A stretch of DNA of 64,000 bases, taken from contig NZ_CAOS01000009.1 of assembly GCF_000315365.1 (NCBI RefSeq), positions 96,299 to 160,298 on the forward strand, written 5' to 3'. The stretch's first letter is position 1, and each line of letters begins with the position of its first letter. The notes under the pieces were generated by a model. It did not search any database. It was given only the letters and a program-made list of their open reading frames with translations, and had not been told where the DNA came from. The DNA is from Desulforamulus hydrothermalis Lam5 = DSM 18033. GTDB lineage: Bacteria; Bacillota; Desulfotomaculia; Desulfotomaculales; Desulfotomaculaceae. The translations under genes and the position numbers were made by a program. Positions 25,762 through 34,850 of this stretch are shown here, one piece after another.

Positions 25762-27000
25762 TCAATCCTTAACTACAGAGTACCCGTGCCTCCGAGCTAT
25801 AAGAATAGCCTGTTCTACTGTGATTTCACGAGATGCAGGAAAAGGTTGCGCTTTCTTATAAAGTTCTGGGTTGTAAGGTTCACCTTTTTTAAGGATGTGA
25901 TAAATGGCAGTAAGCAACATTCGTGCAATAGCTATAATAGCACGCTTATGGCCACGCCGCTTTTTGATGGATAAATAGCGGCCCTTGATTTCAGGGTGTT
26001 TATCACTTTTAACAACAGCGTTGGCGCACTGTACTAAAAGTGGCTTGATATAAACACCGGCACGGGATATGCGAACAGAATGTTTTTTGCCCGCACTCTC
26101 GTTGTTTTGAGGAGTCACTCCTGCCCAGGAACACAAGTGTTTGGCTGTAGGGAACACAGACATATCAGCACCGATTTCTGAAATTATAGCGATTGCAGAA
26201 AAGGGATTTTTGATACCTGGTACAGTGGACACTAAAGTACGTTCCTTGGCATAAGGCTCTGAGAGCGATAGAATTAAGGATTCAAGGTTGGACTTGCACT
26301 TTCCTAATTCGCCATAATGCTGAAGAATAATATTCATTTTTTGCCGCTGTTCCGGTGTAATCATTCCGTCCAGGGCAAGACGGATATCGTCCACTTTATG
26401 CAGCATGGATGAGTGAAGAAGAGGAACAAAATCGAAATCCTTATCATCGGGATTTTCAAGCAAGTAGTCAATGATTCTCATTGAACTCTTACCGAAAGTA
26501 TCAGATACCACGTTGGCGAGCTGGATATTTGATACAGTAAGACAATTTTGAATCCGGTTCTTCTCGCTGGAACTAAAGTTTGTGAGCTTAAAACGATAAC
26601 GCATCAAGTCACGCAATTGACGAATTGGAAGGGGTGGCATAAAGCTTCCGGCAACAAGGTCGTGCTTAAACAGGTCGGCAATCCACTTGGCATCCTTTTT
26701 ATCGGTTTTCTTACCGCGAATCGCTTTGACATACTTTGGATGAGCCAGTGTAATTTTACAGGTGGCTTCCAAAATATTGTACACAGGTACCCAATACTTG
26801 CCGGTGGATTCCATGCAAACATGTGTGCAGGAATTGGAGGAAAGCCACTCCGACAGCTTTCGCAAATCGTTTGTGAAGGTAGAAAAGCGTCTGGACTTGT
26901 AAGTGGTAACACCTTTGTCATTGGTAAAGGCAATACAAGCAACAAGAAACTTTTTGTGGACATCAATTCCACAACAGATGGGGTAAACGATTTTTAACAT
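25762..27000 (-). CDS. IS110-family DEDD transposase
   Basis: 412 residues from the ATG at 27000 (GGGAGA site; frame open upstream). N-terminal RuvC-like DEDD domain: CGIDVHKKFLVACI, HVCMESTGKYWVPV, GKKTDKKDAKWIADL. C-terminal transposase_20 domain: LVSTVPGIKNPFSAIAIISE, LCSWAGVTPQNNESAGK and a Ser-containing HSVRISRAGVYIKPLL. Intact. These recombinases are guided by a bridge RNA made from the element itself. Confidence 0.95.
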   Translation of the reverse strand: MLKIVYPICCGIDVHKKFLVACIAFTNDKGVTTYKSRRFSTFTNDLRKLSEWLSSNSCTHVCMESTGKYWVPVYNILEATCKITLAHPKYVKAIRGKKTDKKDAKWIADLFKHDLVAGSFMPPLPIRQLRDLMRYRFKLTNFSSSEKNRIQNCLTVSNIQLANVVSDTFGKSSMRIIDYLLENPDDKDFDFVPLLHSSMLHKVDDIRLALDGMITPEQRQKMNIILQHYGELGKCKSNLESLILSLSEPYAKERTLVSTVPGIKNPFSAIAIISEIGADMSVFPTAKHLCSWAGVTPQNNESAGKKHSVRISRAGVYIKPLLVQCANAVVKSDKHPEIKGRYLSIKKRRGHKRAIIAIARMLLTAIYHILKKGEPYNPELYKKAQPFPASREITVEQAILIARRHGYSVVKD

Positions 27001-27047
27001 TAAAGTCTCCCTTCGCAAAAAATTATTGAGAAAAGCAGGCATTGACT

Positions 27048-27133
27048 GACTGTCCAGCTATAAACGAGTTGTTTATACAAAGATAAGTCTTCGTACTCTG
27101 AAGGCACACTTATTTGTGCTTGAAAGGACAGTC
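27048..27133 (-). ncRNA. Candidate IS110 bridge RNA core
   Basis: Upstream of the transposase, arms GGACAGTC (27126-27133) and GACTGTCC (27048-27055) are perfect complements closing an 86-base fold. Inside are two hairpins: GCACA/TGTGC (27104-27119) and TATAAAC/GTTTATA (27059-27077). IS110-group elements encode their bridge RNA in this 5' non-coding position. Structure is read by eye; loop guides were not matched to a target. Confidence 0.5.
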
Positions 27134-27299
27134 TACACATATAAAAATACGGTCTGCTCCCAAAGGAACAGCGCACTCACCTCCACGTGATTTGTAGTTG
27201 CCTGTTATCTCAATAAGATAGTTTTAAAACAAAACAAGCTCATAGGCAATGTTTCATTCCGTTTTGTGCCTTGAGCTTGCGAAAGGAATGGTTATAAAA

Positions 27300-27587
27300 A
27301 TGAACGAGGTACAAATCCTCGCTCTAGTCAAAGCACGATTAGGAATTACAACGGCGGTCAGGGATGAATACCTGGCCGCCATTATTTCCGGCGTGATTGA
27401 CGAGCTGGAAAAGGAAAAGGGCATTGTGCTAAATGCTAACAATGCCCACCATCTGATGTTTGTCGTGGATTATGCTACCTGGCGGTATCAGTCTAGGGAC
27501 AGTGATGGGGCTATGCCCAGACACCTGCAGTACCGGTTGCGCAATCTGATTATATCTGCCGGTGGAGGTGCTACCAGTGACCTATGA
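27300..27587 (+). CDS. Phage head-tail connector protein
   Basis: 95 residues, ATG after GAAAGGA. Small all-alpha gp6-like connector: EVQILALVKARLGIT, DEYLAAIISGVIDELEKEKG, VDYATWRYQSRD. First head gene after the IS. Overlaps the adaptor gene by 11 bases. Confidence 0.8.
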   Translation: MNEVQILALVKARLGITTAVRDEYLAAIISGVIDELEKEKGIVLNANNAHHLMFVVDYATWRYQSRDSDGAMPRHLQYRLRNLIISAGGGATSDL

Positions 27588-27882
27588 CCACGAGTTAACC
27601 CTGGTTAAGCAAACGTTTGTTAGTGATGAGATTGGCAACCAGATACCAGTGGAAACTGAAATCACTGTCCTTTGCGGCATTAAGTCTGTGGCAAGAAATG
27701 AATTTTACAGTGCTGCCACGACTGGGATAAAACCGTCCATAGTCTTTATAATCCATGGCTATGAGTACAATGGTCAGCAAATTGTGGAATTTGAAGGGGT
27801 TAGGTATAGGGTAATTCGTACCTATGCCACCAGTTTTGAGGAACTGGAACTGACCTGCGAAAGGGTGGCTGCCGATGGCTAG
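27577..27882 (+). CDS. Phage head closure / head-tail adaptor
   Basis: 101 residues from the GTG at 27577, six bases after GGAGGTG. Beta-barrel head-closure type (DHELTLVKQTFVSDEIGNQI, FEGVRYRVIRTYATSFEELE), as in SPP1 gp16-like proteins. Overlaps the next gene by eight bases. Confidence 0.75.
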   Translation: MTYDHELTLVKQTFVSDEIGNQIPVETEITVLCGIKSVARNEFYSAATTGIKPSIVFIIHGYEYNGQQIVEFEGVRYRVIRTYATSFEELELTCERVAADG

Positions 27883-28264
27883 GAACGATGTCAGTATTGA
27901 CCAACTAGCCAGTGCCATCACACGGGCGGTGCGTGATTATACCGGGGACGTAAAAGTGGGTATTGAGGCAGAAGTAAAATCAACCGCCGATAAGGTGCTC
28001 AAAGAGGTTAAGCGGTTAGCCCCGAAGCGTACCGGCGAATATGCCCGGACGTTTGTCAAAACTAATAAGTCACTCCCTGGTAAACAGCGTTACGTTGTTT
28101 GGAATAAGAAACACTACCGCCGGGTGCACCTTTTGGAATTTGGTCATGCCAAGGTAGATGGTGGCAGGGTACAGGCCTATCCTCATCTGAGGCCGGCCCA
28201 TGATAAATACACCAAAGAGATGCTTGAGAATATCAAGCAGATTATAAGGAGTGGTGGCAGATGA
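27875..28264 (+). CDS. HK97 gp10-family tail component
   Basis: 129 residues. KEVKRLAPKRTGEYARTFVK and RVHLLEFGHAKVDGG are the family signature. Minor tail or head-tail joining protein. Overlaps the next gene by ATGA. Confidence 0.85.
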   Translation: MARNDVSIDQLASAITRAVRDYTGDVKVGIEAEVKSTADKVLKEVKRLAPKRTGEYARTFVKTNKSLPGKQRYVVWNKKHYRRVHLLEFGHAKVDGGRVQAYPHLRPAHDKYTKEMLENIKQIIRSGGR

Positions 28265-28581
28265 CCCAAGCTGAGCTATATGCAGCCCTCAAAACTTTAG
28301 ATCTACCAGTGGCCTATGGAGAGTTTACCAACCCCCAAGTTCCTCCGTTCATCACCTACCACCACGCCTACAGCAACGACATGATGGCCGATAACCACAA
28401 CTACCTAGATGTTGCAAACTACCAGATTGAGCTCTACACCACAAAAAAAGACCCTGCCACCGAAAAGAAGGTGCAGGATTTACTTAAATCACTTCGCCTG
28501 CCATATAGCAAGGTCGAGGCTTATATTGAGTCCGAGGGCCTACGGCAGGTAATCTATGAAATTCAACTGATTGGAGGGTAA
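28261..28581 (+). CDS. Tail terminator protein
   Basis: 106 residues. Starts with a helix then VPPFITYHHAYSNDMMADNH, a pattern of gp11/DUF3168-like tail terminators that cap tube polymerisation. Directly before the major tail protein. Confidence 0.75.
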   Translation: MTQAELYAALKTLDLPVAYGEFTNPQVPPFITYHHAYSNDMMADNHNYLDVANYQIELYTTKKDPATEKKVQDLLKSLRLPYSKVEAYIESEGLRQVIYEIQLIGG

Positions 28582-28586
28582 ACCAT

Positions 28587-29165
28587 ATGCCTAAAAATAA
28601 AGTCACTTATGGCCTTGAGAAAGTCCATATTGCTTTTGCCGATACGGAATCCCAAACCCAACCGGCCTGGGAGACTCCCGTAGAGATCCCTGGAGCTGTT
28701 AGGTTCACCCCGACCGCACAAGGGCAGGAGTCAACCTTTTACGCAGACAATGGACCTTACTTTGTTGCCACAAGCAATAATGGCTATACCGCTGAACTGG
28801 AGATGGCCTTGGTGCCTGATGATATCCTCGCTGAAATGCTTGGCTGGGAAATTGATGCCAACGGCATGCTAGTTGAGATTGCTGACGGGCAGCCTAAGGA
28901 ATTTGCCTTGATGGGGCAGGTACTAGGCGACCAAAAGAATCGGCGATTTGTGTACTATCGCTGCAAGGCAAGCCGCCCTGCTAAGGAGCACACCACTAAA
29001 GGCGAAACCATTGAGCCTAAAACTGATGTGCTGTCCTTGACCATTCTGCCTATTGAGTACAACGGTAAACGGATTGTGAAAAGCGTTATGGAATTAAACG
29101 ATACCAACGCTACAGCCTACAATGCGTTCTTTAACGCAGTAACTTTACCGGGAGCGGGGGCGTAA
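28587..29165 (+). CDS. Major tail protein
   Basis: 192 residues, phi13-type tail tube protein: KVTYGLEKVHIAFADTE, VRFTPTAQGQESTFYADNG, AELEMALVPDDILAEMLG and a conserved KTDVLSLTILPIEYNGKR. ATG after GGAGGG. Confidence 0.9.
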   Translation: MPKNKVTYGLEKVHIAFADTESQTQPAWETPVEIPGAVRFTPTAQGQESTFYADNGPYFVATSNNGYTAELEMALVPDDILAEMLGWEIDANGMLVEIADGQPKEFALMGQVLGDQKNRRFVYYRCKASRPAKEHTTKGETIEPKTDVLSLTILPIEYNGKRIVKSVMELNDTNATAYNAFFNAVTLPGAGA

Positions 29166-29168
29166 GAA

Positions 29169-29495
29169 ATGAGAGAGCTTAACATTGGTGGTCAAGTTGT
29201 GAGAGTCAGGGCTACGCCCCTGGCTCTCTTGTATTATCGGCAGGAGTTTGGAACAGCATTACTTTCGGACATGGCTAAAATCAAAACCGGAATTTCTGGA
29301 TTTGACCATGTTTTATGTTTGCAAATAATTTGGGCTATGGCAAAAGCCGAAAATGGACCTGGAAAGCAGTTTCCTAGCTTTGAAACATGGTTATCTTCTT
29401 TTGACGAAATAAACCTCTTTGACACTACCTTTGTAACGGCAGCTCTAGAGGAAGCTGCCCGTGGGTTTCTTGGTACAAAATCTTCGCAAGAGTAA
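29169..29495 (+). CDS. Tail assembly chaperone, first frame
   Basis: 108 residues between the major tail protein and tape measure, the position of lambda G-like chaperones: REFGTALLSDMAKIKTG, LQIIWAMAKAENG. Ends in overlap with a +1 frame open from 29449. Confidence 0.75.
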   Translation: MRELNIGGQVVRVRATPLALLYYRQEFGTALLSDMAKIKTGISGFDHVLCLQIIWAMAKAENGPGKQFPSFETWLSSFDEINLFDTTFVTAALEEAARGFLGTKSSQE

Positions 29496-29685
29496 CGAAC
29501 AACAAAAAATAAAGTGGTTAGATATTGAGTTATTAGTTATTGGTAAGCGGTTAGGGTTAACTTTTACTGAAATTAATGAATTAAGGTGTCAGGACTTGTT
29601 AGACTTTGTTGACGCATACACCAGAAAAAAAGATGACGAACCAAGGATGGCTACACAGGAAGATATAGACAAGTTTTTTGCATAA
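29461..29685 (+). CDS. Tail assembly chaperone, second frame (GT-like)
   Basis: 74 residues if started at GTG 29461 (AGAGG about nine bases upstream); otherwise fused to the previous gene by a frameshift. Contains KWLDIELLVIGKRLGLTFTE and LLDFVDAYTRKKDDE, resembling the C-terminal part of G-T chaperone fusions. A TTT-C in the overlap (29466-29469) would permit a +1 slip. Confidence 0.65.
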   Translation: MGFLVQNLRKSNEQQKIKWLDIELLVIGKRLGLTFTEINELRCQDLLDFVDAYTRKKDDEPRMATQEDIDKFFA

Positions 29686-29705
29686 ATCTCCTAAAGCTAC
29701 AAAGG

Positions 29706-29735
29706 CTACAAAGCACCCAACCAGGTGCTTTGTAG
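29706..29735. terminator. Bidirectional terminator between tail operon and cargo gene
   Basis: CTACAAAGCACC/GGTGCTTTGTAG, a 12-bp perfect stem between convergent genes. Confidence 0.75.
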
Positions 29736-30146
29736 TTACTTTAGCCCAAATTGAGCCTTATTTTGCAGTTTGTTTCCTTGGAACAATAGATTTGCATTAG
29801 CCCCTAAATCACCTTCGCCTTCATACTGATACATAACCGTGTGTAGTTGGTCGCCAGGGTTTCCGCTCTCTGATATAACTACACCAGGACCACCTATAAT
29901 TGCTGTTGCTTCTTCATACGACATTCCGCTTTTTAATTGGTCAAATTCTTCCTTAGATATGGTTGGTTTGTTTGCAGAGGGTGTATTACTAGAAGTAACT
30001 GTATCGTTACCTGGGTTAACTATCATGATTACTAATAGCAATATTGTAGCAATGGCCCATTTACCAGCTTTCTGCTTTGCAAATATCTTGCAAGCAGCCC
30101 CAATTAAACATACAAAAAACGCAACAACAGTTATCAATTCAAACAT
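29736..30146 (-). CDS. Membrane-anchored BamE/DUF3862-like cargo protein
   Basis: 136 residues on the strand opposite to the tail operon. Two hydrophobic segments at about 4-20 and 32-48, then a soluble domain: ISKEEFDQLKSGMSYEEATA, IIGGPGVVIS, YQYEGEGDLGANANLLF. This is the SmpA/BamE-like fold also seen in DUF3862 and BLIP-like proteins. Own upstream region and terminator make it a moron expressed in the lysogen. Function unknown; envelope role likely. Confidence 0.75.
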   Translation of the reverse strand: MFELITVVAFFVCLIGAACKIFAKQKAGKWAIATILLLVIMIVNPGNDTVTSSNTPSANKPTISKEEFDQLKSGMSYEEATAIIGGPGVVISESGNPGDQLHTVMYQYEGEGDLGANANLLFQGNKLQNKAQFGLK

Positions 30147-30265
30147 ATAGTATCCTCCTTAAATATTTTTAACTTTATTTTCTATCATAATTAGATAAAG
30201 TCAACTAATTAGAGTTGTTTCGACAATATTTTTTAAAAACTTGATGTAGCAAGGTGGTGATAGGT

Positions 30266-33154
30266 TTGGCTGAGACCATTAAGGGTTTAAATGTTGTCAT
30301 AGGAAGCGATACCGTAGGTTTAAACAAAGCACTTGGTGATGTAAATAAAAATGCCCGTAATATTCAGAGCGAACTTAAGCAGGTCGAGAAGTTACTAAAA
30401 CTTGATCCATCTAATACAGAACTGCTTTCTCAAAAACAGAAGCTTTTGGCTGATGCAGTTGAGAATAGCAAAGAAAAGCTTGATCGCTTACGCTCTGTTC
30501 AAGAGCAAATAAATAAGCAATTTGCCAAAGGGGACATATCAGAAGGCCAGTATCGTGCATTCCAGCGGGAAGTAGTTAAGGCCGAGCAAGAATTAAAAAG
30601 GTTTGAGAATCGAATTGCTGATGCAGAAAAGAAGTCCAAAGACCTCGGCAAAACAATTCAAGATATTGGAGAAAAAGCTGGCAACATTGGTAATAAGTTA
30701 ACCCTAGGTGTCACCGCTCCCCTTGTTGGATTTGCAACATTAGCGACAGAAGCAACCCAAGAATTACGAACAGAACTGGCAAAACTTGAAACTAACGCAC
30801 AAATGGCCGGGGCTAACATCGAGGTTGTTAACCAGGCATACCGTGATATGTATGCTATCACCGGTGAGTTAGATTCAAACGTTGAAGGTCTGTCAAACCT
30901 ATTGGCTGCCGGTTTTGATGGCACCCAAATGACGCAGGCAATGGAAATGGTTGCTGGTGCTGCAATCAAATTTAAAGATACTCTCAAATTTGAAGGAATT
31001 GCTGATGGCTTGCAGGAAACCCTGGCCACTGGCGCAGCCATAGGTCCTTTTGCTGAATTACTGGATAGGTCAAGCGTAAGCCTTGATGAATTTAACGAAG
31101 GCCTACAGGAGTCCATAAAGCAAGGCAAGCAACAGCAGTATATCCTTGATACTCTGGCAAAGCTGGGATTGAAGGAAACCTATGACGCTTATACGAAAAA
31201 TAATAAGGCCCTAGTCGATGGAGCCAAGGCGACATATGATTTACAATTAGCTACTGCTGAGTTAAGTGATACCTTAATGCCAATCAAGACAGAATTAGTA
31301 AAAAAAACTACTGAACTAATAAAAGCTTATAATGAATTAACACCAGAAAGTAAAAATGCCGTTCTTGCCTTAACAGGTGTTGCGGTGGCTGCTGGCCCTG
31401 TTTTGACTATTATCGAAAAGATTACTAAGATTTGGCCTGTGCTTACTGCTGGACTTACTACCATAGGAGGACCAGCAGCAATAACCATAGGTGTTTTGGG
31501 CGCTTTGGGAGTGGCTTTTGTTTCTTATAAAGAAAAGATTGACGCTGCAATAATGAGTTTTGACACATGGATGCGGCAACAATCCTGGTTTAAAGCCATT
31601 GGTGGTGCTCAGTTATCCGACTTTAATTTCCCCAAACAAAGCGTAGCAGACTTCAAAAAACTAGAAAATGAAATGGGTGCATTTAAAGCCCCCACTATAC
31701 AAGCTCCTAAACTGGACATATCAAAATACATGTTGAAAGTCAGCGACGTAGCAAAAAGCACAGGTGCCACGGCAGCGAAAGCGGCAGAGGATACTAGGGC
31801 AGCGTGGGAAAAGACTGCCGATATTTTAGGGGTTAGGCTCCAAATTATCGAGGCTCAATATGATACCCTAAGTAATTCAACTGCCCAGTCAAGCGACAAA
31901 ACAAGGAGCCTCGTCACCGAACTACAGGGCTTATATCAACAACTAGACATGCAGCAAAAGATTGTTGCAGCAGTAAACGAGGGCTATCTAGCATCAGTAA
32001 AAGCTAAGGGTGAGGATGCGGAAGAAACCATAAAATTAGCACTCAGATTGGAGCAAGAAAAGAGAGCCCAGTCCGAACTTGAAAAAGAGATACGGGAAAC
32101 CAACCAAGCGATCAAAGATCATGCCAAAGAACTAAGGGACTTAGCCCAGGAAGTGAGCGAGGTTGAAAGAAAATACCGGGAAGAGCTAGCTGACGCTCTC
32201 GAAGAGTATCAAGAAAAGGTCAGAGAAGTCAACCAAAGAGTCATTGAAGAAGAAAAAAAGCTTACTGAACAGTATGAACAGGAGCTAAATAACCGCACAA
32301 AGTCTCTCAGCAACTTCGTTGGTCTGTTTGAGGCTGTTGCCACCAGAGATGTATCCGGTAAGGAATTGCTGGACAACCTCCGTGGCCAGGTGGATGCTTT
32401 TGAAAAATGGCAGGAAAACATTGCAGATTTAGCTGCCAAGGGCGTTGATGAAGGCCTAATCGAAGAACTACGCCAAATGGGGCCTAAAGCAGGGCCAGAA
32501 ATTGCAGCCCTTAACACCCTAACTGACGAGCAATTACAGGAATACGTTACCCTCTGGCGAGAGAAAAATGAAATGGCCAGAGAAGAGGCTATAACTCAAC
32601 TAGAACAGCAGCGCCAAGAAATGTATCAAAAGCTTTCGGAGATTCGCCAAGATGCCCAAAAACAATTAGAGGCATATCGAGTTGAGTGGGAAAAGAAAAA
32701 CGCTGAAATCCGAAAGAATGCCGAGGAAGAATTAAAGCGAATCGAAGATAGGTTTAAGGAGATATCCGAAGCTGGTAGTCGTTATGGCGTTAGCCTGATG
32801 ACTAACTTCATTGATGGCATAGAGGGCCAGTTTGACCGCTTAGAGCGTACTCTTGAAAGAATGGCTGAAATGGTGGATAGCTACATGCCGCACAGTCCAG
32901 CCAAGCGTGGGCCACTGAGGAAAATAATGGAGTGGGGCCCATCGCTGGTTGGTAGCCTTATTGAAGGCATTAACGACAGTCTACCGGCATTGGAGAGCAC
33001 AGTTAGCCGCATGGCAGCAAGTACGTCACCCATGGCCATGGCTGGTGGTGGCGATACCAATTACCATTATGGTGGGAACAGCTTTACATTTTACGTCTCA
33101 AGCGGCTGGGAAGAGATTGAACGCGAGTTACGCCGCCGAGGGGTGAGGATATGA
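30266..33154 (+). CDS. Tail tape measure protein
   Basis: 962 residues from the TTG at 30266 (AAGGTGG nine bases before; GTG at 30254 also in frame). Begins MAETIKGLNVVIGSDTVGLN, typical of Firmicute tape measures. Coiled coil at about 25-125, membrane-like hydrophobic stretch near 370-420 (GVAVAAGPVLTII), long Glu/Lys coiled coil from 530 to 850, and a C-terminal domain with SYMPHSPAKRGPL. Length sets a tail of roughly 140 nm by the usual scale. Confidence 0.95.
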   Translation: MAETIKGLNVVIGSDTVGLNKALGDVNKNARNIQSELKQVEKLLKLDPSNTELLSQKQKLLADAVENSKEKLDRLRSVQEQINKQFAKGDISEGQYRAFQREVVKAEQELKRFENRIADAEKKSKDLGKTIQDIGEKAGNIGNKLTLGVTAPLVGFATLATEATQELRTELAKLETNAQMAGANIEVVNQAYRDMYAITGELDSNVEGLSNLLAAGFDGTQMTQAMEMVAGAAIKFKDTLKFEGIADGLQETLATGAAIGPFAELLDRSSVSLDEFNEGLQESIKQGKQQQYILDTLAKLGLKETYDAYTKNNKALVDGAKATYDLQLATAELSDTLMPIKTELVKKTTELIKAYNELTPESKNAVLALTGVAVAAGPVLTIIEKITKIWPVLTAGLTTIGGPAAITIGVLGALGVAFVSYKEKIDAAIMSFDTWMRQQSWFKAIGGAQLSDFNFPKQSVADFKKLENEMGAFKAPTIQAPKLDISKYMLKVSDVAKSTGATAAKAAEDTRAAWEKTADILGVRLQIIEAQYDTLSNSTAQSSDKTRSLVTELQGLYQQLDMQQKIVAAVNEGYLASVKAKGEDAEETIKLALRLEQEKRAQSELEKEIRETNQAIKDHAKELRDLAQEVSEVERKYREELADALEEYQEKVREVNQRVIEEEKKLTEQYEQELNNRTKSLSNFVGLFEAVATRDVSGKELLDNLRGQVDAFEKWQENIADLAAKGVDEGLIEELRQMGPKAGPEIAALNTLTDEQLQEYVTLWREKNEMAREEAITQLEQQRQEMYQKLSEIRQDAQKQLEAYRVEWEKKNAEIRKNAEEELKRIEDRFKEISEAGSRYGVSLMTNFIDGIEGQFDRLERTLERMAEMVDSYMPHSPAKRGPLRKIMEWGPSLVGSLIEGINDSLPALESTVSRMAASTSPMAMAGGGDTNYHYGGNSFTFYVSSGWEEIERELRRRGVRI

Positions 33155-34611
33155 CCTTAAGCATCCTAATAGCAGGTGAGGAACGAAGCAAAGACCTGGA
33201 GTGGGACAGCCTTAAAATTGATCAGGTATTGGCTTATCAAGTTGACACCTGTACCCTCAACATAAAAGGCGACCAGCCGGTAGAAGGCGAGGAGGTTATC
33301 ATCGAATGGGATGGTATTCGTGTTTTTGCCGGGGTCATTACCAACGTTGAATTATCCCGCACCCTCACAGACAAAAGTATTGTCGTTTGGAAAGTTGATT
33401 GTGACGATTATACAACCTATATGGACCGCAAACTGGTAGTTGAAACCTACGAAAACATGGCCGCCGACGATATAATCAAAGATATTGCCGCCAAGTATTG
33501 TCCCGGTTTCACAGTGAACGGGGTAATTCCCGGGGCCCCGGTCATTGAGTGGATTCGTTTCGATTACAACCTTCCAAGCGAGTGCATGAAGGAAATCTGT
33601 GAGTACGTCGGCTGGCATTGGTATGTTGACTACTACAAAGATATCAAGTTTTTCAGCCCTGCTAATTACGTTGAACCTGCACCGATGCAACTCACACCAG
33701 GCGGGCTGTTTCATGGTCTGAAACACAAAGTTGACATCCAGGGCTTGCGGAACCGTGTCTATGTTTTAGGTGGAAAGTTCCTCTCCGACCCTCAAACCTT
33801 CGAGTGGGTGGCCGATGGTAAGGAAAGAATTTGGGTGCTGCCCTTTGAACCTCACTCACCGAAAATAAGCATTAACGAAAGTCCTCCGGTAACACCTGGC
33901 TTGGAGTACGTAGATGATGAAGCAAACTATGACTACATGTACAACCAGCGGGATAAATACATTAGGTGCTCTAATCAGACCCCTACCCCTGTAGCTGGGG
34001 CGACAATATCCCTTACCTGCAGGGTACCCATGGATGTAATCACGATGGTTGAAGATATCCCCAGCCAGCAGGCACTAGCTGCCGTCCAGGGTGGTGATGG
34101 GATTTATGAGTATAAAATATACGATGAAAAACTTATCACCATTGAGGCAGCAGAGGCGGCGGGTATGGCTGAACTCAAAGACCATGCTAACCCTAAAATT
34201 AGGGGAAGCTTTAACAGTGAGGTGCCGGGGTGGAAAACAGGGCAAATCCTAACTATTAACCTGCCAGACAGGGGCATAGTTGGCGAGTATCTTATCCAGC
34301 GGGTTAATATGCAGTGGGATAGCACCGCTAAAAGGTTTAGGTACAAAATCGAGTACGGTGGTAAACTCCTTGGTATTGCAGACTTTTTGCAGAGCTTGGT
34401 CAGTAGCCAGCAACGGGGCAAGATTATTGATGTGCAGTACCAAACAAAGTATGTGTCCGGTGATATCCCGGTTAATATCCTGATCGAGTTTGTAGTAACG
34501 CCAAGGATTGATCCCTGGTACTGTGGTGATGCTGATGCAATCTGCGGCGAAATTGTCTGTCTAGGTCTAGGAGATCAGCCGGTGTTCTTGAGCCCATGGC
34601 AAACCATATAA
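33151..34611 (+). CDS. Tail/baseplate hub protein (gp27-like)
   Basis: 486 residues. Beta-rich N-terminus (DLEWDSLKIDQVLAYQVDTC) and a hub-like middle (MAADDIIKDIAAKYCPGFTV, IRFDYNLPSECMKEICEYVG) match phage late-control/gpD or gp27-like hub proteins. The C-terminus is different and may carry fibre attachment. Starts four bases inside the tape measure end (ATGA). No separate distal tail protein is seen between the two. Confidence 0.7.
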   Translation: MTLSILIAGEERSKDLEWDSLKIDQVLAYQVDTCTLNIKGDQPVEGEEVIIEWDGIRVFAGVITNVELSRTLTDKSIVVWKVDCDDYTTYMDRKLVVETYENMAADDIIKDIAAKYCPGFTVNGVIPGAPVIEWIRFDYNLPSECMKEICEYVGWHWYVDYYKDIKFFSPANYVEPAPMQLTPGGLFHGLKHKVDIQGLRNRVYVLGGKFLSDPQTFEWVADGKERIWVLPFEPHSPKISINESPPVTPGLEYVDDEANYDYMYNQRDKYIRCSNQTPTPVAGATISLTCRVPMDVITMVEDIPSQQALAAVQGGDGIYEYKIYDEKLITIEAAEAAGMAELKDHANPKIRGSFNSEVPGWKTGQILTINLPDRGIVGEYLIQRVNMQWDSTAKRFRYKIEYGGKLLGIADFLQSLVSSQQRGKIIDVQYQTKYVSGDIPVNILIEFVVTPRIDPWYCGDADAICGEIVCLGLGDQPVFLSPWQTI

Positions 34612-34623
34612 GAGGTGAAGAAT

Positions 34624-34725
34624 ATGTCTTATGATACTATCCAGCTTTTGACTGATAAGAATGGTAAACCAATACCACAGTATTATGATCCTGCTACCGA
34701 CAGTTTTAAGACGAGGTGGTTGTAA
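34624..34725 (+). CDS. 33-aa tail-region peptide
   Basis: ATG after GAGGTGAAG. Short polar protein (NGKPIPQYYDPATDSFKTRW) resembling a collar linker of fibre modules. Stop overlaps the next ATG. Confidence 0.5.
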   Translation: MSYDTIQLLTDKNGKPIPQYYDPATDSFKTRWL

Positions 34726-34850
34726 TGAACTCGGTAGTGGTAGAAACAAGTAAAAACAGTGTAATCACTGAAACTGTAAATATCGAGACCATAATCCACT
34801 TCTTAGCCCCGATACTAGTAATGGAAGAGCATAAGGAAGTGATTGAGTGA
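34725..34850 (+). CDS. 41-aa tail-region peptide
   Basis: ATG overlaps the previous stop (TAATG). Mostly strand-like N-terminus and helical end (ILVMEEHKEVIE). Stop overlaps the GTG of the frameshifted fibre gene. Confidence 0.45.
   Translation: MNSVVVETSKNSVITETVNIETIIHFLAPILVMEEHKEVIE

Larger units (their letters stand above)
25740..27250 (-). mobile_element. IS110-family element inserted in the head operon (ends approximate)
   Basis: Contains one IS110-type transposase and about 250 bases of non-coding DNA upstream of it. No terminal inverted repeats or clear target duplication are visible, as expected for this family, so exact ends cannot be set. It lies antisense between the capsid and head-tail connector genes and could have replaced or split a small gene there. 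Confidence 0.8.

Noticed and set aside
30219..30225. 0A box (TTCGACA) before the tape measure gene, and similar matches near 166, 55133, 61628 and 62376
   Set aside because: A 7-base motif is expected several times by chance in 64 kb; no clustering or promoter overlap.
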